From positions 1 through 20,281 of the forward strand of contig CAZBLP010000040.1 of the NCBI GenBank assembly GCA_964492825.1: a stretch of 20,281 nucleotides of DNA. Reading direction: 5' to 3'. The stretch comes from CAZBLP01 sp964492825 (GTDB taxonomy: Bacteria > DYJV01). Made by a program: the position numbers and the translations under genes. A model generated the notes under the pieces. It was not told where the DNA came from, searched no databases, and saw only the letters and a list, made by a program, of their open reading frames with translations. This document shows, piece after piece, positions 1 to 7,571 of the stretch (position 1 is its first letter; each line of letters starts with the position of its first letter).

Positions 1-2
1 TT

Positions 3-146
3 TTAATACTATTTTTAATAGTTATTATATTTAAAATTAAAAACACCTTTTTGTTAAGCAAAAGAGACAGGGTTATCAAAAAATTGGAAAAAGAGATTGG
101 AGAATTAAAAAAACTTAATATTTCCGAAGAATCGGAGAACGAATGA
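3..146 (+). CDS. lapA: LapA-domain inner-membrane protein, C-terminal part (5' end outside window)
   Basis: An open frame runs in from the left edge and ends at TGA 144-146, giving 47 residues. It starts with a hydrophobic stretch (LILFLIVIIF, the end of a membrane helix). A basic linker follows, then a heptad-like charged helix (RVIKKLEKEIGELKKL) and an acidic tail. A membrane helix followed by a short cytoplasmic coiled coil is the plan of the LapA (DUF1049) family. The next gene overlaps it by ATGA and is a LapB-type protein, the same pair as the Escherichia coli lapAB operon, where LapA helps LapB/FtsH control LpxC turnover and so lipopolysaccharide synthesis. The fragment alone would be too short to name; the call leans on its shape and on the neighbour. 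Confidence 0.6.
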   Translation, partial: LILFLIVIIFKIKNTFLLSKRDRVIKKLEKEIGELKKLNISEESENE

Positions 147-1237
147 CCAATGGCGAAATTGCTTCCATACTTATATTTTCAGTTCTTAGTTTTTTAGCTG
201 GCAGAATTTCAAAGAATTTCCGCAAAAAAAATATTAATTATTCCATACCAACAAATTTTTTCAAAGGAATAGATTTTTTATTAAACAATAAAGAAAATGA
301 AGCATTAAAAGAATTTATAAATGCTGCAAAAATAAATTCAAGAAATGCTGAAGTTTATATATCGTTGGGCAATTTATATAGGAAAAGGGGAGAGGTTGAA
401 AAATCAATTAGAATACATAGAGCTGTTCTTGTTCAGGAAGATATAAATAAAGAAGTAAAAAAGAGCACTTTGATAAACCTTGCAAGAGATTTCAGAAAAG
501 CGGGTTTCTACCAGAGAGCATTAAATGTTTTAAAAGAATATGAAGTATTGGATAAAAGAGATTTAAATGTCTTATATGAAAAAATAAAAATTTTTTCCTT
601 AAGCAATCAATTTGAAGAGCTTTTGAATTTATACAAAAAAAATTTTAATAAATTGGATAAACAAAATGTAATCAATTTATCAGCTCTTTATGCAAAATTT
701 GCTAAAGATTATATTAAAAATCGCAATTTTTTCAGGGCTAACTTATATTTAAAAAAGGGATTAAAATTATATGAAAATAATTATTTAGCCTATATAATTT
801 CAGGTGATTATTATTTATTAAAAAAAAATTTAAAAAAGGCAAAAGAGGTATATATTAAGGCTATTAACATAAATCCATTTACAATCTTAAAGATACGAAC
901 TAAATTGAACAGAGTTAAAACAGATATATCAGAAATTAAAAAAAAACATTTTTTAATTGAATGTTTACATATTAGAAAATTAATTTTGGAAAACAGAATT
1001 TCAGATGCTAAGGATTTAACAGTAAAACTTATTTTGGAAAACCCGGCAATATATTTTCTGCACAAACTTTTGTTTATATTGGAACTAATTGAAAAAAAAG
1101 AATTTTCTAAAATAAAAAAAAATAGGAATATTTTAAAATTTTCTTTTAAATGCAATATTTGCAATAGTATAGTAAAAAATTTTTATTATCAATGTCCGTT
1201 TTGTAAAAATTGGCTGACTTTTCAATTAAAAGAGTAA
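143..1237 (+). CDS. lapB: LapB (YciM)-type TPR protein with C-terminal rubredoxin-like metal site
   Basis: This 364-residue protein has an N-terminal membrane helix (about residues 5-20) followed by a basic segment. Tetratricopeptide-type helical repeats fill about residues 35-260 (for example the NAEVYISLGNLYRKRGEVEK stretch). A four-cysteine knuckle closes the protein: C337-x2-C340 and C351-x2-C354, the latter as CPFCKNW. Membrane anchor, TPR array and terminal rubredoxin-type knuckle in that order are diagnostic of LapB/YciM. In E. coli LapB is an inner-membrane adaptor facing the cytoplasm that presents LpxC to the FtsH protease and so limits lipopolysaccharide synthesis. The ATG at 143 overlaps the stop of the preceding LapA-like gene and has GGAG a few bases upstream, so translation is probably coupled. 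Repeats are diverged and lysine-rich, as expected in this AT-rich genome. The TPR part alone would not fix the function; the C-terminal knuckle does. Confidence 0.8.
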   Translation: MTNGEIASILIFSVLSFLAGRISKNFRKKNINYSIPTNFFKGIDFLLNNKENEALKEFINAAKINSRNAEVYISLGNLYRKRGEVEKSIRIHRAVLVQEDINKEVKKSTLINLARDFRKAGFYQRALNVLKEYEVLDKRDLNVLYEKIKIFSLSNQFEELLNLYKKNFNKLDKQNVINLSALYAKFAKDYIKNRNFFRANLYLKKGLKLYENNYLAYIISGDYYLLKKNLKKAKEVYIKAININPFTILKIRTKLNRVKTDISEIKKKHFLIECLHIRKLILENRISDAKDLTVKLILENPAIYFLHKLLFILELIEKKEFSKIKKNRNILKFSFKCNICNSIVKNFYYQCPFCKNWLTFQLKE

Positions 1238-1336
1238 CAGTTGATTTTTCCGTGAATGAAATAATTAAAAAAAATATTAATTCTCATAAATGATAATTTG
1301 GAAAAAAGCAGGTAAATTCATTTCTCAAAACCAAAG

Positions 1337-3556
1337 ATGAAAAAATTATTGGAAAAAATAATCAATCAAAATGATACATCCCTTGTTTCAAGTTCTGAGA
1401 TTTATCAAAAAATTTTGGAAGAATCCAATGGAAAAATCGAAGATTTTGTATTCAGAATATCATCTTATATTCAAAGAGAAAATTTTTCAGATTATCAAAC
1501 CTGTTATAAATTTTTAAGACAAGATATTCAATACATAAAGGGAGTTGGTCCTAAAAGGGCTCTTGCTTTTAAAAGCAGAGTTATTTGGGATGTTGAGGAT
1601 ATTTTAAAATTTATTCCAATTAATTACAGAGATTTTTCAAATATATCAACTGTTAAAAATTGCAGTATAAACAGTAATGTTACTTTAAAATTAAAATTTA
1701 GAACATATAAACTTATTAAATTCAGGAAAAGAAAAATTTTAGAAGCGGAATTTTTTGATAATACTTCGACTATTTATTTAAAGTGGTTTAATTTTAATTT
1801 AAATCATTTGAAAAAATTTTTTGATTCAAACAAAGAATATATTGTTTATGGAAAAGTTTCAATTTTTAATTTTCAAAAAGAGATTATACATCCAATTATA
1901 AAAGAATTTTCAGATTTTACAGATGCAATAGAGCCTGTTTATTCAAATATTCCCAATGCTTCAAATAAAATTATTATAGAAATTATGAGAAATATTTTTG
2001 AAAAATTAAAGTTTTTTACTTATGAATATTTACCTGCTCATATTTTAGTAAAAAGAAATTTGCCTGATATATTGCAATGTTTGCATCAGTTACATTTCCC
2101 TGATAAAAAGAATTTTAGTAAAATAGAAAATTTTAAAAAAAGATTAATTTATGATGAATTTTTCTTTACAATGCTTGCAGTTGTTAAAGAAAAATTTAAA
2201 AAAGATTCTATAAAAACAGAGCCTATAATTTACAATGGTAAAATTGTTAAACCATTTTTAGATAAACTTCCGTTTGAATTAACCAAAAGTCAGAGAAAAG
2301 TTTTGAGAGAGATTTTTTTAGACCTGAAAAATGGTAAACAATTAAACAGACTTATTCAGGGAGATGTTGGAAGCGGAAAAACCATTGTTGCCTTAATTTC
2401 AGCTTTATTAATAATAGAAAATAATGCTCAGGTGGCTTTTATGGCTCCTACTGAAATACTTGCTGAGCAGCATTATAAAAATATTAAGAAATTTAATTTG
2501 CCAATTAAGATGGCCCTTCTTGTAGGTAGCACTTCCAAAAAGGAAAAACTGAAAATTAAAGAAAATATTGAAAATGGAGGTATTGACCTTGTAATAGGAA
2601 CTCATGCTCTTATTCAGGAAGATGTTACGTTTAAAAATTTAAAACTTAATATAGTTGATGAGCAGCATAAATTCGGAGTAAAACAGAGAATGTTTTTAAA
2701 AGAAAAAGGTTTTTTTACTCATACTTTAATAATGACGGCAACTCCTATTCCAAGAACTTTAACATTAACACTTTACGGGGATCTTGATGTGTCGGTTATA
2801 GATGAGTTGCCTCCAAATAGAAGACCTATAAAAACATACTGGTTTAAAGAATCACAACGGGATATGTTTATTGAAAAAATTAAAAAAGAACTTGAAAAAG
2901 GAAGGCAGGCATACTTTATTTATCCTCTTGTTGAGGAATCTGACAAACTTGACTTAAAAAGTGTGGTTAAGATGAGTGAAATTTTAAAAAATAACTATTT
3001 TGAAAACTACAGTTTAGCTGTTTTACATGGGAAAATGAAGCCTGAAGAAAAAGAAAATATAATGAGAAATTTTGCACAGAATAAAATTGATATATTGGTT
3101 GCAACTACTGTTGTGGAAGTTGGCATTGATGTTCCAAATGCAACTGTTATGGTAATTGAACACTCAGAGAGGTTCGGTCTGTCTCAACTTCACCAGTTAA
3201 GAGGCAGAATAGGAAGAGGTGAGCACCAATCGTACTGCTATCTGATTTCATCTAATAAATTATCATCAGATGCTATTCAACGGTTAAAGATTATGGTGGG
3301 CACTAATGATGGTTTTAAAATAGCTGAAGCTGATTTAAAAATCAGGGGTGGAGGTGAATTAACAGGAGTTAGGCAGTCTGGTATTGCTGAATTCCAATTT
3401 GCAGATATAATAAGAGATTATAAGGTTTTAGTTGATGCTAAAAATGATGCTGAGGAGCTTCTCAGTTTTGACTTTGAGCTTAATAATTTCCCATGTTTGA
3501 AAAACAGGTTTCAAAATTTTTTTACCAATAAAGGTAAATTTGTATCAACAGGATGA
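1337..3556 (+). CDS. recG: ATP-dependent DNA helicase RecG
   Basis: This 739-residue protein is an SF2 helicase that remodels stalled forks, R-loops and Holliday junctions. Visible parts are the N-terminal helix-hairpin-like IKGVGPKRA (about 67-75), an OB-fold wedge region (about 100-200) that binds branched DNA, Walker A GDVGSGKT (342-349), the DEQH box (441-444), MTATPIPRTL (about 466-475), and the C-terminal motif HQLRGRIGRGEH with the family's TRG-type hairpin after it. The DEQH box is followed by KFGVKQR where most RecG proteins have RFGV, a conservative change. Length is normal for the family. An in-frame TAA at 1313-1315 rules out a much longer N-terminus; the ATG at 1337 has no strong ribosome-binding site. 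It follows lapB after 99 bp and precedes the recombinase gene by 13 bp, so it probably belongs to the same transcript. Confidence 0.95.
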   Translation: MKKLLEKIINQNDTSLVSSSEIYQKILEESNGKIEDFVFRISSYIQRENFSDYQTCYKFLRQDIQYIKGVGPKRALAFKSRVIWDVEDILKFIPINYRDFSNISTVKNCSINSNVTLKLKFRTYKLIKFRKRKILEAEFFDNTSTIYLKWFNFNLNHLKKFFDSNKEYIVYGKVSIFNFQKEIIHPIIKEFSDFTDAIEPVYSNIPNASNKIIIEIMRNIFEKLKFFTYEYLPAHILVKRNLPDILQCLHQLHFPDKKNFSKIENFKKRLIYDEFFFTMLAVVKEKFKKDSIKTEPIIYNGKIVKPFLDKLPFELTKSQRKVLREIFLDLKNGKQLNRLIQGDVGSGKTIVALISALLIIENNAQVAFMAPTEILAEQHYKNIKKFNLPIKMALLVGSTSKKEKLKIKENIENGGIDLVIGTHALIQEDVTFKNLKLNIVDEQHKFGVKQRMFLKEKGFFTHTLIMTATPIPRTLTLTLYGDLDVSVIDELPPNRRPIKTYWFKESQRDMFIEKIKKELEKGRQAYFIYPLVEESDKLDLKSVVKMSEILKNNYFENYSLAVLHGKMKPEEKENIMRNFAQNKIDILVATTVVEVGIDVPNATVMVIEHSERFGLSQLHQLRGRIGRGEHQSYCYLISSNKLSSDAIQRLKIMVGTNDGFKIAEADLKIRGGGELTGVRQSGIAEFQFADIIRDYKVLVDAKNDAEELLSFDFELNNFPCLKNRFQNFFTNKGKFVSTG

Positions 3557-3569
3557 AAACAGAGTATAA

Positions 3570-4433
3570 ATGGAAAGTAAAATTTTAGAGAAATTTTCAG
3601 TTTTTTTAACAATTGAAAAAGGATTGTCATCAAAAACATCTGAAGATTACTGTAGTGATATTAGGCAATTTCTTTCAATTGTCAGAACATCTCATGAAGA
3701 TTTGACCAAATTTGATGTTGAAGAATTTTTAATATTTTTACATGACAACAATTATGAAATTTCATCAATTTTAAGGAAACTTTCATCAATTAAACTGTTT
3801 TTAAAATTTTTAAAAAATGACTGTTTTGAGAGTGTTCAATTACCAAAGAGAAAAAGTAATCTTCCAGATTATTTGAATTTTGCTGATATTATGAAACTTT
3901 TAAATGCTGTGGATATTGACACTCCAATTGGCTTAAGAAACAGAGCAATGTTGGAACTGCTTTATGCAACAGGCATTAGGGTTTCAGAGCTTTTAGGTCT
4001 TAAAACAACAGATTATGACAGGCACAGTGGTACAATAAAAGTATTTGGCAAAAGATCAAAAGAGAGGTTGATACCGTTGCATTACGAAGCTATTGATTTT
4101 ATAGAAAAATATTTAAAAGATGCAAGGACTGTGTTTAACAGAAAAAACAGAAATACTCTTTTTTTAACAAGAAGCGGTAATCCTCTAACAAGACAATTTT
4201 TATGGAAAATAATAAAAAAATATGCTACAATTTCCGAGCTTAACAAAAACGTTTATCCGCACCTTATCAGGCATTCTTTTGCAACACACATGCTGGAAGG
4301 TGGAGCGGATTTGAGAAGCGTACAAAAGCTGCTGGGGCATAGTGATATTTCCACTACCCAGATTTATACACATGTTAGTATTAGAAAAATAAAAGAAGAA
4401 TATAAAAAGAAGCATCCGAGGAGTAATGATTAA
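3570..4433 (+). CDS. XerC/XerD-type tyrosine recombinase
   Basis: This 287-residue protein has the two-part Xer layout: an N-terminal SAM-like core-binding domain (about 1-90) and a C-terminal catalytic domain (about 100-280). All six catalytic positions are present: R137 (TGIRVSELL), K161 (FGKRSKER), H231 and R234 (HLIRHSFATHMLEGG), H257 (LLGHSDISTTQIY) and nucleophile Y266. The spacing of the last four matches E. coli XerD (H244, R247, H270, Y279). Xer recombinases resolve chromosome dimers at dif with FtsK. The length, the intact catalytic set and the housekeeping neighbourhood (13 bp after recG, stop overlapping the pabB start as TAATG) favour a chromosomal Xer over a phage or integron integrase. 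XerC and XerD cannot be separated from the sequence alone, and no dif site was recognised in the window. Confidence 0.9.
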   Translation: MESKILEKFSVFLTIEKGLSSKTSEDYCSDIRQFLSIVRTSHEDLTKFDVEEFLIFLHDNNYEISSILRKLSSIKLFLKFLKNDCFESVQLPKRKSNLPDYLNFADIMKLLNAVDIDTPIGLRNRAMLELLYATGIRVSELLGLKTTDYDRHSGTIKVFGKRSKERLIPLHYEAIDFIEKYLKDARTVFNRKNRNTLFLTRSGNPLTRQFLWKIIKKYATISELNKNVYPHLIRHSFATHMLEGGADLRSVQKLLGHSDISTTQIYTHVSIRKIKEEYKKKHPRSND

Positions 4434-5806
4434 TGTCTTATTTTTGTTTTGAAGTCCAGAATATTAATGTTGAAAATATTGTTGATATTTTAAGAGATAA
4501 AAATTTTCCATTTTACCTTGACAGTGGCGGTTACTTTAAAAATTTGGGTAAATACTCATTTTTTGGATTTGATCCGGTTTTAACATTTAAATTTAAAAAT
4601 AATCAAATTGATATTTTTGAAAATAGTGTTAGTAAAAGTATAAAAGCAGAACCTTTTCTTTTTTTAAAAGAGATAATTGAAAAATATAAAACAGATAAAG
4701 GTAGCAAAAGGTTTCCGTTTCAAGGTGGTTTTGTAGGATATTTAAGTTATGAACTTGGCAAATATATTGAAAAGCTTCCTGATACAAGAGTTGATGATTA
4801 CAATATGCCTGAATTTTATTTCGGGCTTTATGATGTTATTTATGTGTATGATTTTCTGGAAAATAAATTTTATATTGCAGGCTACAATTTTGGCAGGAAC
4901 AGTGAGAAAAAAATTGAACTCTACAAAAAATGTTTAAAAAAATTACAATCTGCTAAAACAGATTTTAAAATCGGCAAATCATTGCTATCCAATTTTACTA
5001 AAAAAGAATTTAAAAATATTATTAACAGAGCTAAAGAGTATATATATGCAGGAGATATTTATCAGGTGAATCTTTCCCAACGTTTTCATACAGATTTTTC
5101 AGGTGATGCGTACAGTTTTTATAAAATTTTCCGGAGATTAAGCCCGGCTCCATTTGGAGCTTTTTTGGATTATGGAGATTTTCAGATTCTATCCAATTCT
5201 CCGGAAAGATACTTACTTATTAAAGACTCTCATATTGAAACCAGGCCTATTAAAGGTACAAGAAAAAGAGGAAAAAATTCAGAAGAAGATGAAGTTTTAA
5301 TTAAAGAGCTAATTAACAGTGAAAAAGACAAAGCTGAACATTTAATGATTGTTGACCTTGAAAGGAATGACCTTGGCAGAATTGCCCGGTTTAACACAGT
5401 TAAGGTTTCAGAGTTTGAAATAGTGGAAACCTATGCAAATGTTCATCATATGGTATCCACTGTGGAAGCTGAAATTAATCCAATATTCCATGTAGTTGAC
5501 TGTATTAAAAATTCTTATCCAGGCGGTTCCATAACCGGTGCACCTAAAATTCGCTCAATGGAGATAATTGATGAACTTGAGCCAACTTACAGATCTGTTT
5601 ATACAGGTTCTATAGGCTATATAAGTTTAGACGGTGATTTGGACTTGAATATTGCAATAAGAACGGCAATAATAAAGGATAATAAAGTATTTTTTCAGGT
5701 TGGAGGCGGGATTGTTGCAGACTCTGACCCAGAAGAGGAATTTATTGAAACCATAGTTAAAGCTGAGAGCTTTACAAAAACATTAAAGGAATTGAGCAAT
5801 GGATAA
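4433..5806 (+). CDS. pabB: Aminodeoxychorismate synthase component I (PabB)
   Basis: This 457-residue chorismate-binding enzyme converts chorismate plus ammonia to 4-amino-4-deoxychorismate, the first step from chorismate to p-aminobenzoate and folate. The C-terminal catalytic domain shows GDIYQVNLSQRF (207-218), SPERYL (256-261), RPIKGTRKRG (271-280), HLMIVDLERNDLGR (303-316), PGGSITGAPK (363-372) and QVGGGIVADSDPEEE (422-436). Lysine 274 in PIKGT is the residue that separates PabB from anthranilate synthase TrpE, which has alanine there; the numbering even matches E. coli PabB K274. The N-terminal 150 residues are the diverged TrpE_N-like region. The start codon overlaps the recombinase stop (TAATG) and its 3' end overlaps pabC by 8 bp, so translation is probably coupled. 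No glutaminase partner (PabA/TrpG) lies in the window. Confidence 0.95.
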   Translation: MSYFCFEVQNINVENIVDILRDKNFPFYLDSGGYFKNLGKYSFFGFDPVLTFKFKNNQIDIFENSVSKSIKAEPFLFLKEIIEKYKTDKGSKRFPFQGGFVGYLSYELGKYIEKLPDTRVDDYNMPEFYFGLYDVIYVYDFLENKFYIAGYNFGRNSEKKIELYKKCLKKLQSAKTDFKIGKSLLSNFTKKEFKNIINRAKEYIYAGDIYQVNLSQRFHTDFSGDAYSFYKIFRRLSPAPFGAFLDYGDFQILSNSPERYLLIKDSHIETRPIKGTRKRGKNSEEDEVLIKELINSEKDKAEHLMIVDLERNDLGRIARFNTVKVSEFEIVETYANVHHMVSTVEAEINPIFHVVDCIKNSYPGGSITGAPKIRSMEIIDELEPTYRSVYTGSIGYISLDGDLDLNIAIRTAIIKDNKVFFQVGGGIVADSDPEEEFIETIVKAESFTKTLKELSNG

Positions 5807-6659
5807 TTTTATATTTTTCAATGGCAAAATAACACTTCTTTCTAAAACTTTTATTTCCATAAATGACAGAGGGTTTTTGTATGGTGATGGTTTTTTTGAA
5901 ACAATCAGAAGTTACAAAGATAATTTTTACGATTTTGAGTATCATTATAATAGGATTCTTAAAACAGCAAAGTTTTTAAATATTGAAATGGATTTTAAAA
6001 AAGAATATTTAATTGAAAATATTAGAAAATTAAAAGAAGCAAACAAGCTAATGGGCAGAGATTGTTATTGTAGAATTACCATTACAAGAGGAACGGATCC
6101 TTACGGACCTTCTATAAAAAAAGATCCCACTCCGCCTACAGTTGTAATGGAAGTCAAACCGCTTCCTAAATATGTTATTGATAAAGCTTCCAAAGGTGTT
6201 GAAACTACAATTTTGTATTCTTTTAAAAAAGAGAAGAATATTTTATATAATTTTAAAACTCTAAATTACCTGCCTTCAATAATAGGTTTTTTAAACAGAA
6301 AAAGTTATGATGATGTAATTTTTATTGACAGAAATGATAATCTTATTGAAGGTATTACAGCAAATCTCTTTTTTTACAAAGGAAAAATGCTTTACACGTC
6401 CAATGAAGATGACCTGTTTTTAAAAGGTGTTACAAGGGATATTTTAATAAAGGCAATTAAAAGATATTCAAATGAAGGTTTTAGAATAAGTTATAGAAAT
6501 TTTAAATTTAATGATTTAAAAAAGATAGATGGTGCTTTTTTTACAAATTCTTTATCTGGAATTTATCCTATTATCTCTATAGAGGATTTTAAATTAAAAC
6601 ATAGGCCAAACATTATAGCAAAGCTGAAGAATGTTTATTTTAGATTTTTAACAGAATAA
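5799..6659 (+). CDS. pabC: Aminodeoxychorismate lyase (PabC), class IV PLP enzyme
   Basis: This 286-residue fold-type IV PLP enzyme shows the family landmarks: DRGFLYGDGFFETIR near the N-terminus (23-37), the PLP-binding lysine K153 in NFKTLNYLPS, EGITANLFF (184-192) with the cofactor-holding glutamate E184, and KGVTRD in the C-terminal part. Members include aminodeoxychorismate lyase, branched-chain aminotransferase and D-amino-acid aminotransferase. The 8-bp overlap with pabB makes the lyase (aminodeoxychorismate to p-aminobenzoate plus pyruvate) by far the best choice, giving a PabB-PabC pair for folate synthesis. The NYLPSI context after the lysine is a variant of the usual lyase pattern, so an aminotransferase side activity cannot be ruled out. 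The last 25 bp overlap the end of the convergent radical SAM gene. Confidence 0.88.
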   Translation: MDNFIFFNGKITLLSKTFISINDRGFLYGDGFFETIRSYKDNFYDFEYHYNRILKTAKFLNIEMDFKKEYLIENIRKLKEANKLMGRDCYCRITITRGTDPYGPSIKKDPTPPTVVMEVKPLPKYVIDKASKGVETTILYSFKKEKNILYNFKTLNYLPSIIGFLNRKSYDDVIFIDRNDNLIEGITANLFFYKGKMLYTSNEDDLFLKGVTRDILIKAIKRYSNEGFRISYRNFKFNDLKKIDGAFFTNSLSGIYPIISIEDFKLKHRPNIIAKLKNVYFRFLTE

Positions 6660-7567
6660 AATACACTTCTTTCACCTTCTATTTCTGTAATTTTATCTTC
6701 AGATTTTAGTTCTCTTAAAATTTTATTTATTTCATTTACTTTTAATCCTGTTGCGGCAATCAGGTCATCTAATGTTAAGGGTCTTCGTTGCAAACAGTTG
6801 ATTATTAAATCAAAACTGTTTTGGGAGACAATTTTTTTAGATGAAAAATTTTTTATTATTTCAATATTTCCTGAAAAATGTTTTTTTGCTTCCATTATCT
6901 CTTTGTAATTTAAACCTTTAATTCCCTTAACAGCTGGTGGTCTGTCTATTGTATTAAGTTGAACCTTGTCAGGAGAAATTTTTTCTATAATATTGCTTAT
7001 TAATTTTAATTCTTTGCTATTGTCGTTAATATCTTTAATTAAAAAAGTTTCTAACCATAGCTGATTTTTAAAATTTTTTCTTATATTAATAAGTGCTTCT
7101 ATATATGAATTAAAATCAACACTTTTTACAGGATGGTTTATTTTTTGAAAAACTTCGTTTGAACCTGCATCCAATGAAGGTATTAAGAGATCGATGTTTT
7201 TTATGTCTTCCAAAACCTGCCTGTCTGACAACAGTAGTCCGTTTGTTAATAACGCTAACCTGTATTTGGGATAATTGGTTTTTAAAAAATCAACTATTTT
7301 GCCAATGTTAATATTTAAAAGAGGCTCTCCTGCACCTGAAAAAGTAATATAATCCAGCTCCGGATTATTACTTAAATAATCTTTTAGTTCAGCGATTATT
7401 TCATTGAAATCAGCATAGTTTTTTCTAATATTTGTGTGATTAGTAGTAAAGCCGCATTCACAATATATGCAATTTAAATTGCAGGTTTTAAAAGGGACAA
7501 GGTCAATGCCCAGAGATATCCCCAATCTTCTTGATGGAACAGGTCCGAAAATATGTTTGTATTTCAT
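6635..7567 (-). CDS. COG0731-type radical SAM protein with C-terminal winged-helix-like domain
   Basis: This 310-residue protein opens with FGPVPSRRLGISLGIDLVP, a signature of the COG0731 radical SAM group. The 4Fe-4S/SAM motif C29-x3-C33-x2-C36 follows (TCNLNCIYCECG), with one extra cysteine C38 right after it. TFSGAGEPLL (about 80-89) matches the SAM-binding GGEP region. The core ends near residue 235; the rest (about 245-305) looks like a small helix-turn-helix/winged-helix unit (PLTLDDLIAATGLKVNEINKILREL), found in a subset of this family. The substrate is unknown; COG0731 relatives include Tyw1-like proteins, but the flavodoxin domain of Tyw1 is absent. It starts 4 bp after the dehydratase-family gene with no strong ribosome-binding site, so the two are very likely translated together. 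That link is the best clue to its role. Confidence 0.85.
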   Translation of the reverse strand: MKYKHIFGPVPSRRLGISLGIDLVPFKTCNLNCIYCECGFTTNHTNIRKNYADFNEIIAELKDYLSNNPELDYITFSGAGEPLLNINIGKIVDFLKTNYPKYRLALLTNGLLLSDRQVLEDIKNIDLLIPSLDAGSNEVFQKINHPVKSVDFNSYIEALINIRKNFKNQLWLETFLIKDINDNSKELKLISNIIEKISPDKVQLNTIDRPPAVKGIKGLNYKEIMEAKKHFSGNIEIIKNFSSKKIVSQNSFDLIINCLQRRPLTLDDLIAATGLKVNEINKILRELKSEDKITEIEGERSVFYSVKNLK

Positions 7568-7571
7568 AATA

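Noticed and set aside
811..1164. 117-codon minus-strand frame inside lapB
   Set aside because: Phenylalanine- and lysine-rich antisense shadow of an AT-rich coding region; the plus-strand frame has the clear TPR and CxxC features.
1210..1293. 27-codon TTG-start frame overlapping the end of lapB, reading on to TGA before recG
   Set aside because: No ribosome-binding site, rare start codon, mostly overlaps lapB, and no family resemblance. Probably a chance frame.
3570..4433. The tyrosine recombinase as a mark of a mobile element
   Set aside because: Length, motif spacing and tight packing between recG and pabB are those of a housekeeping Xer protein; no attachment repeats or cargo flank it.
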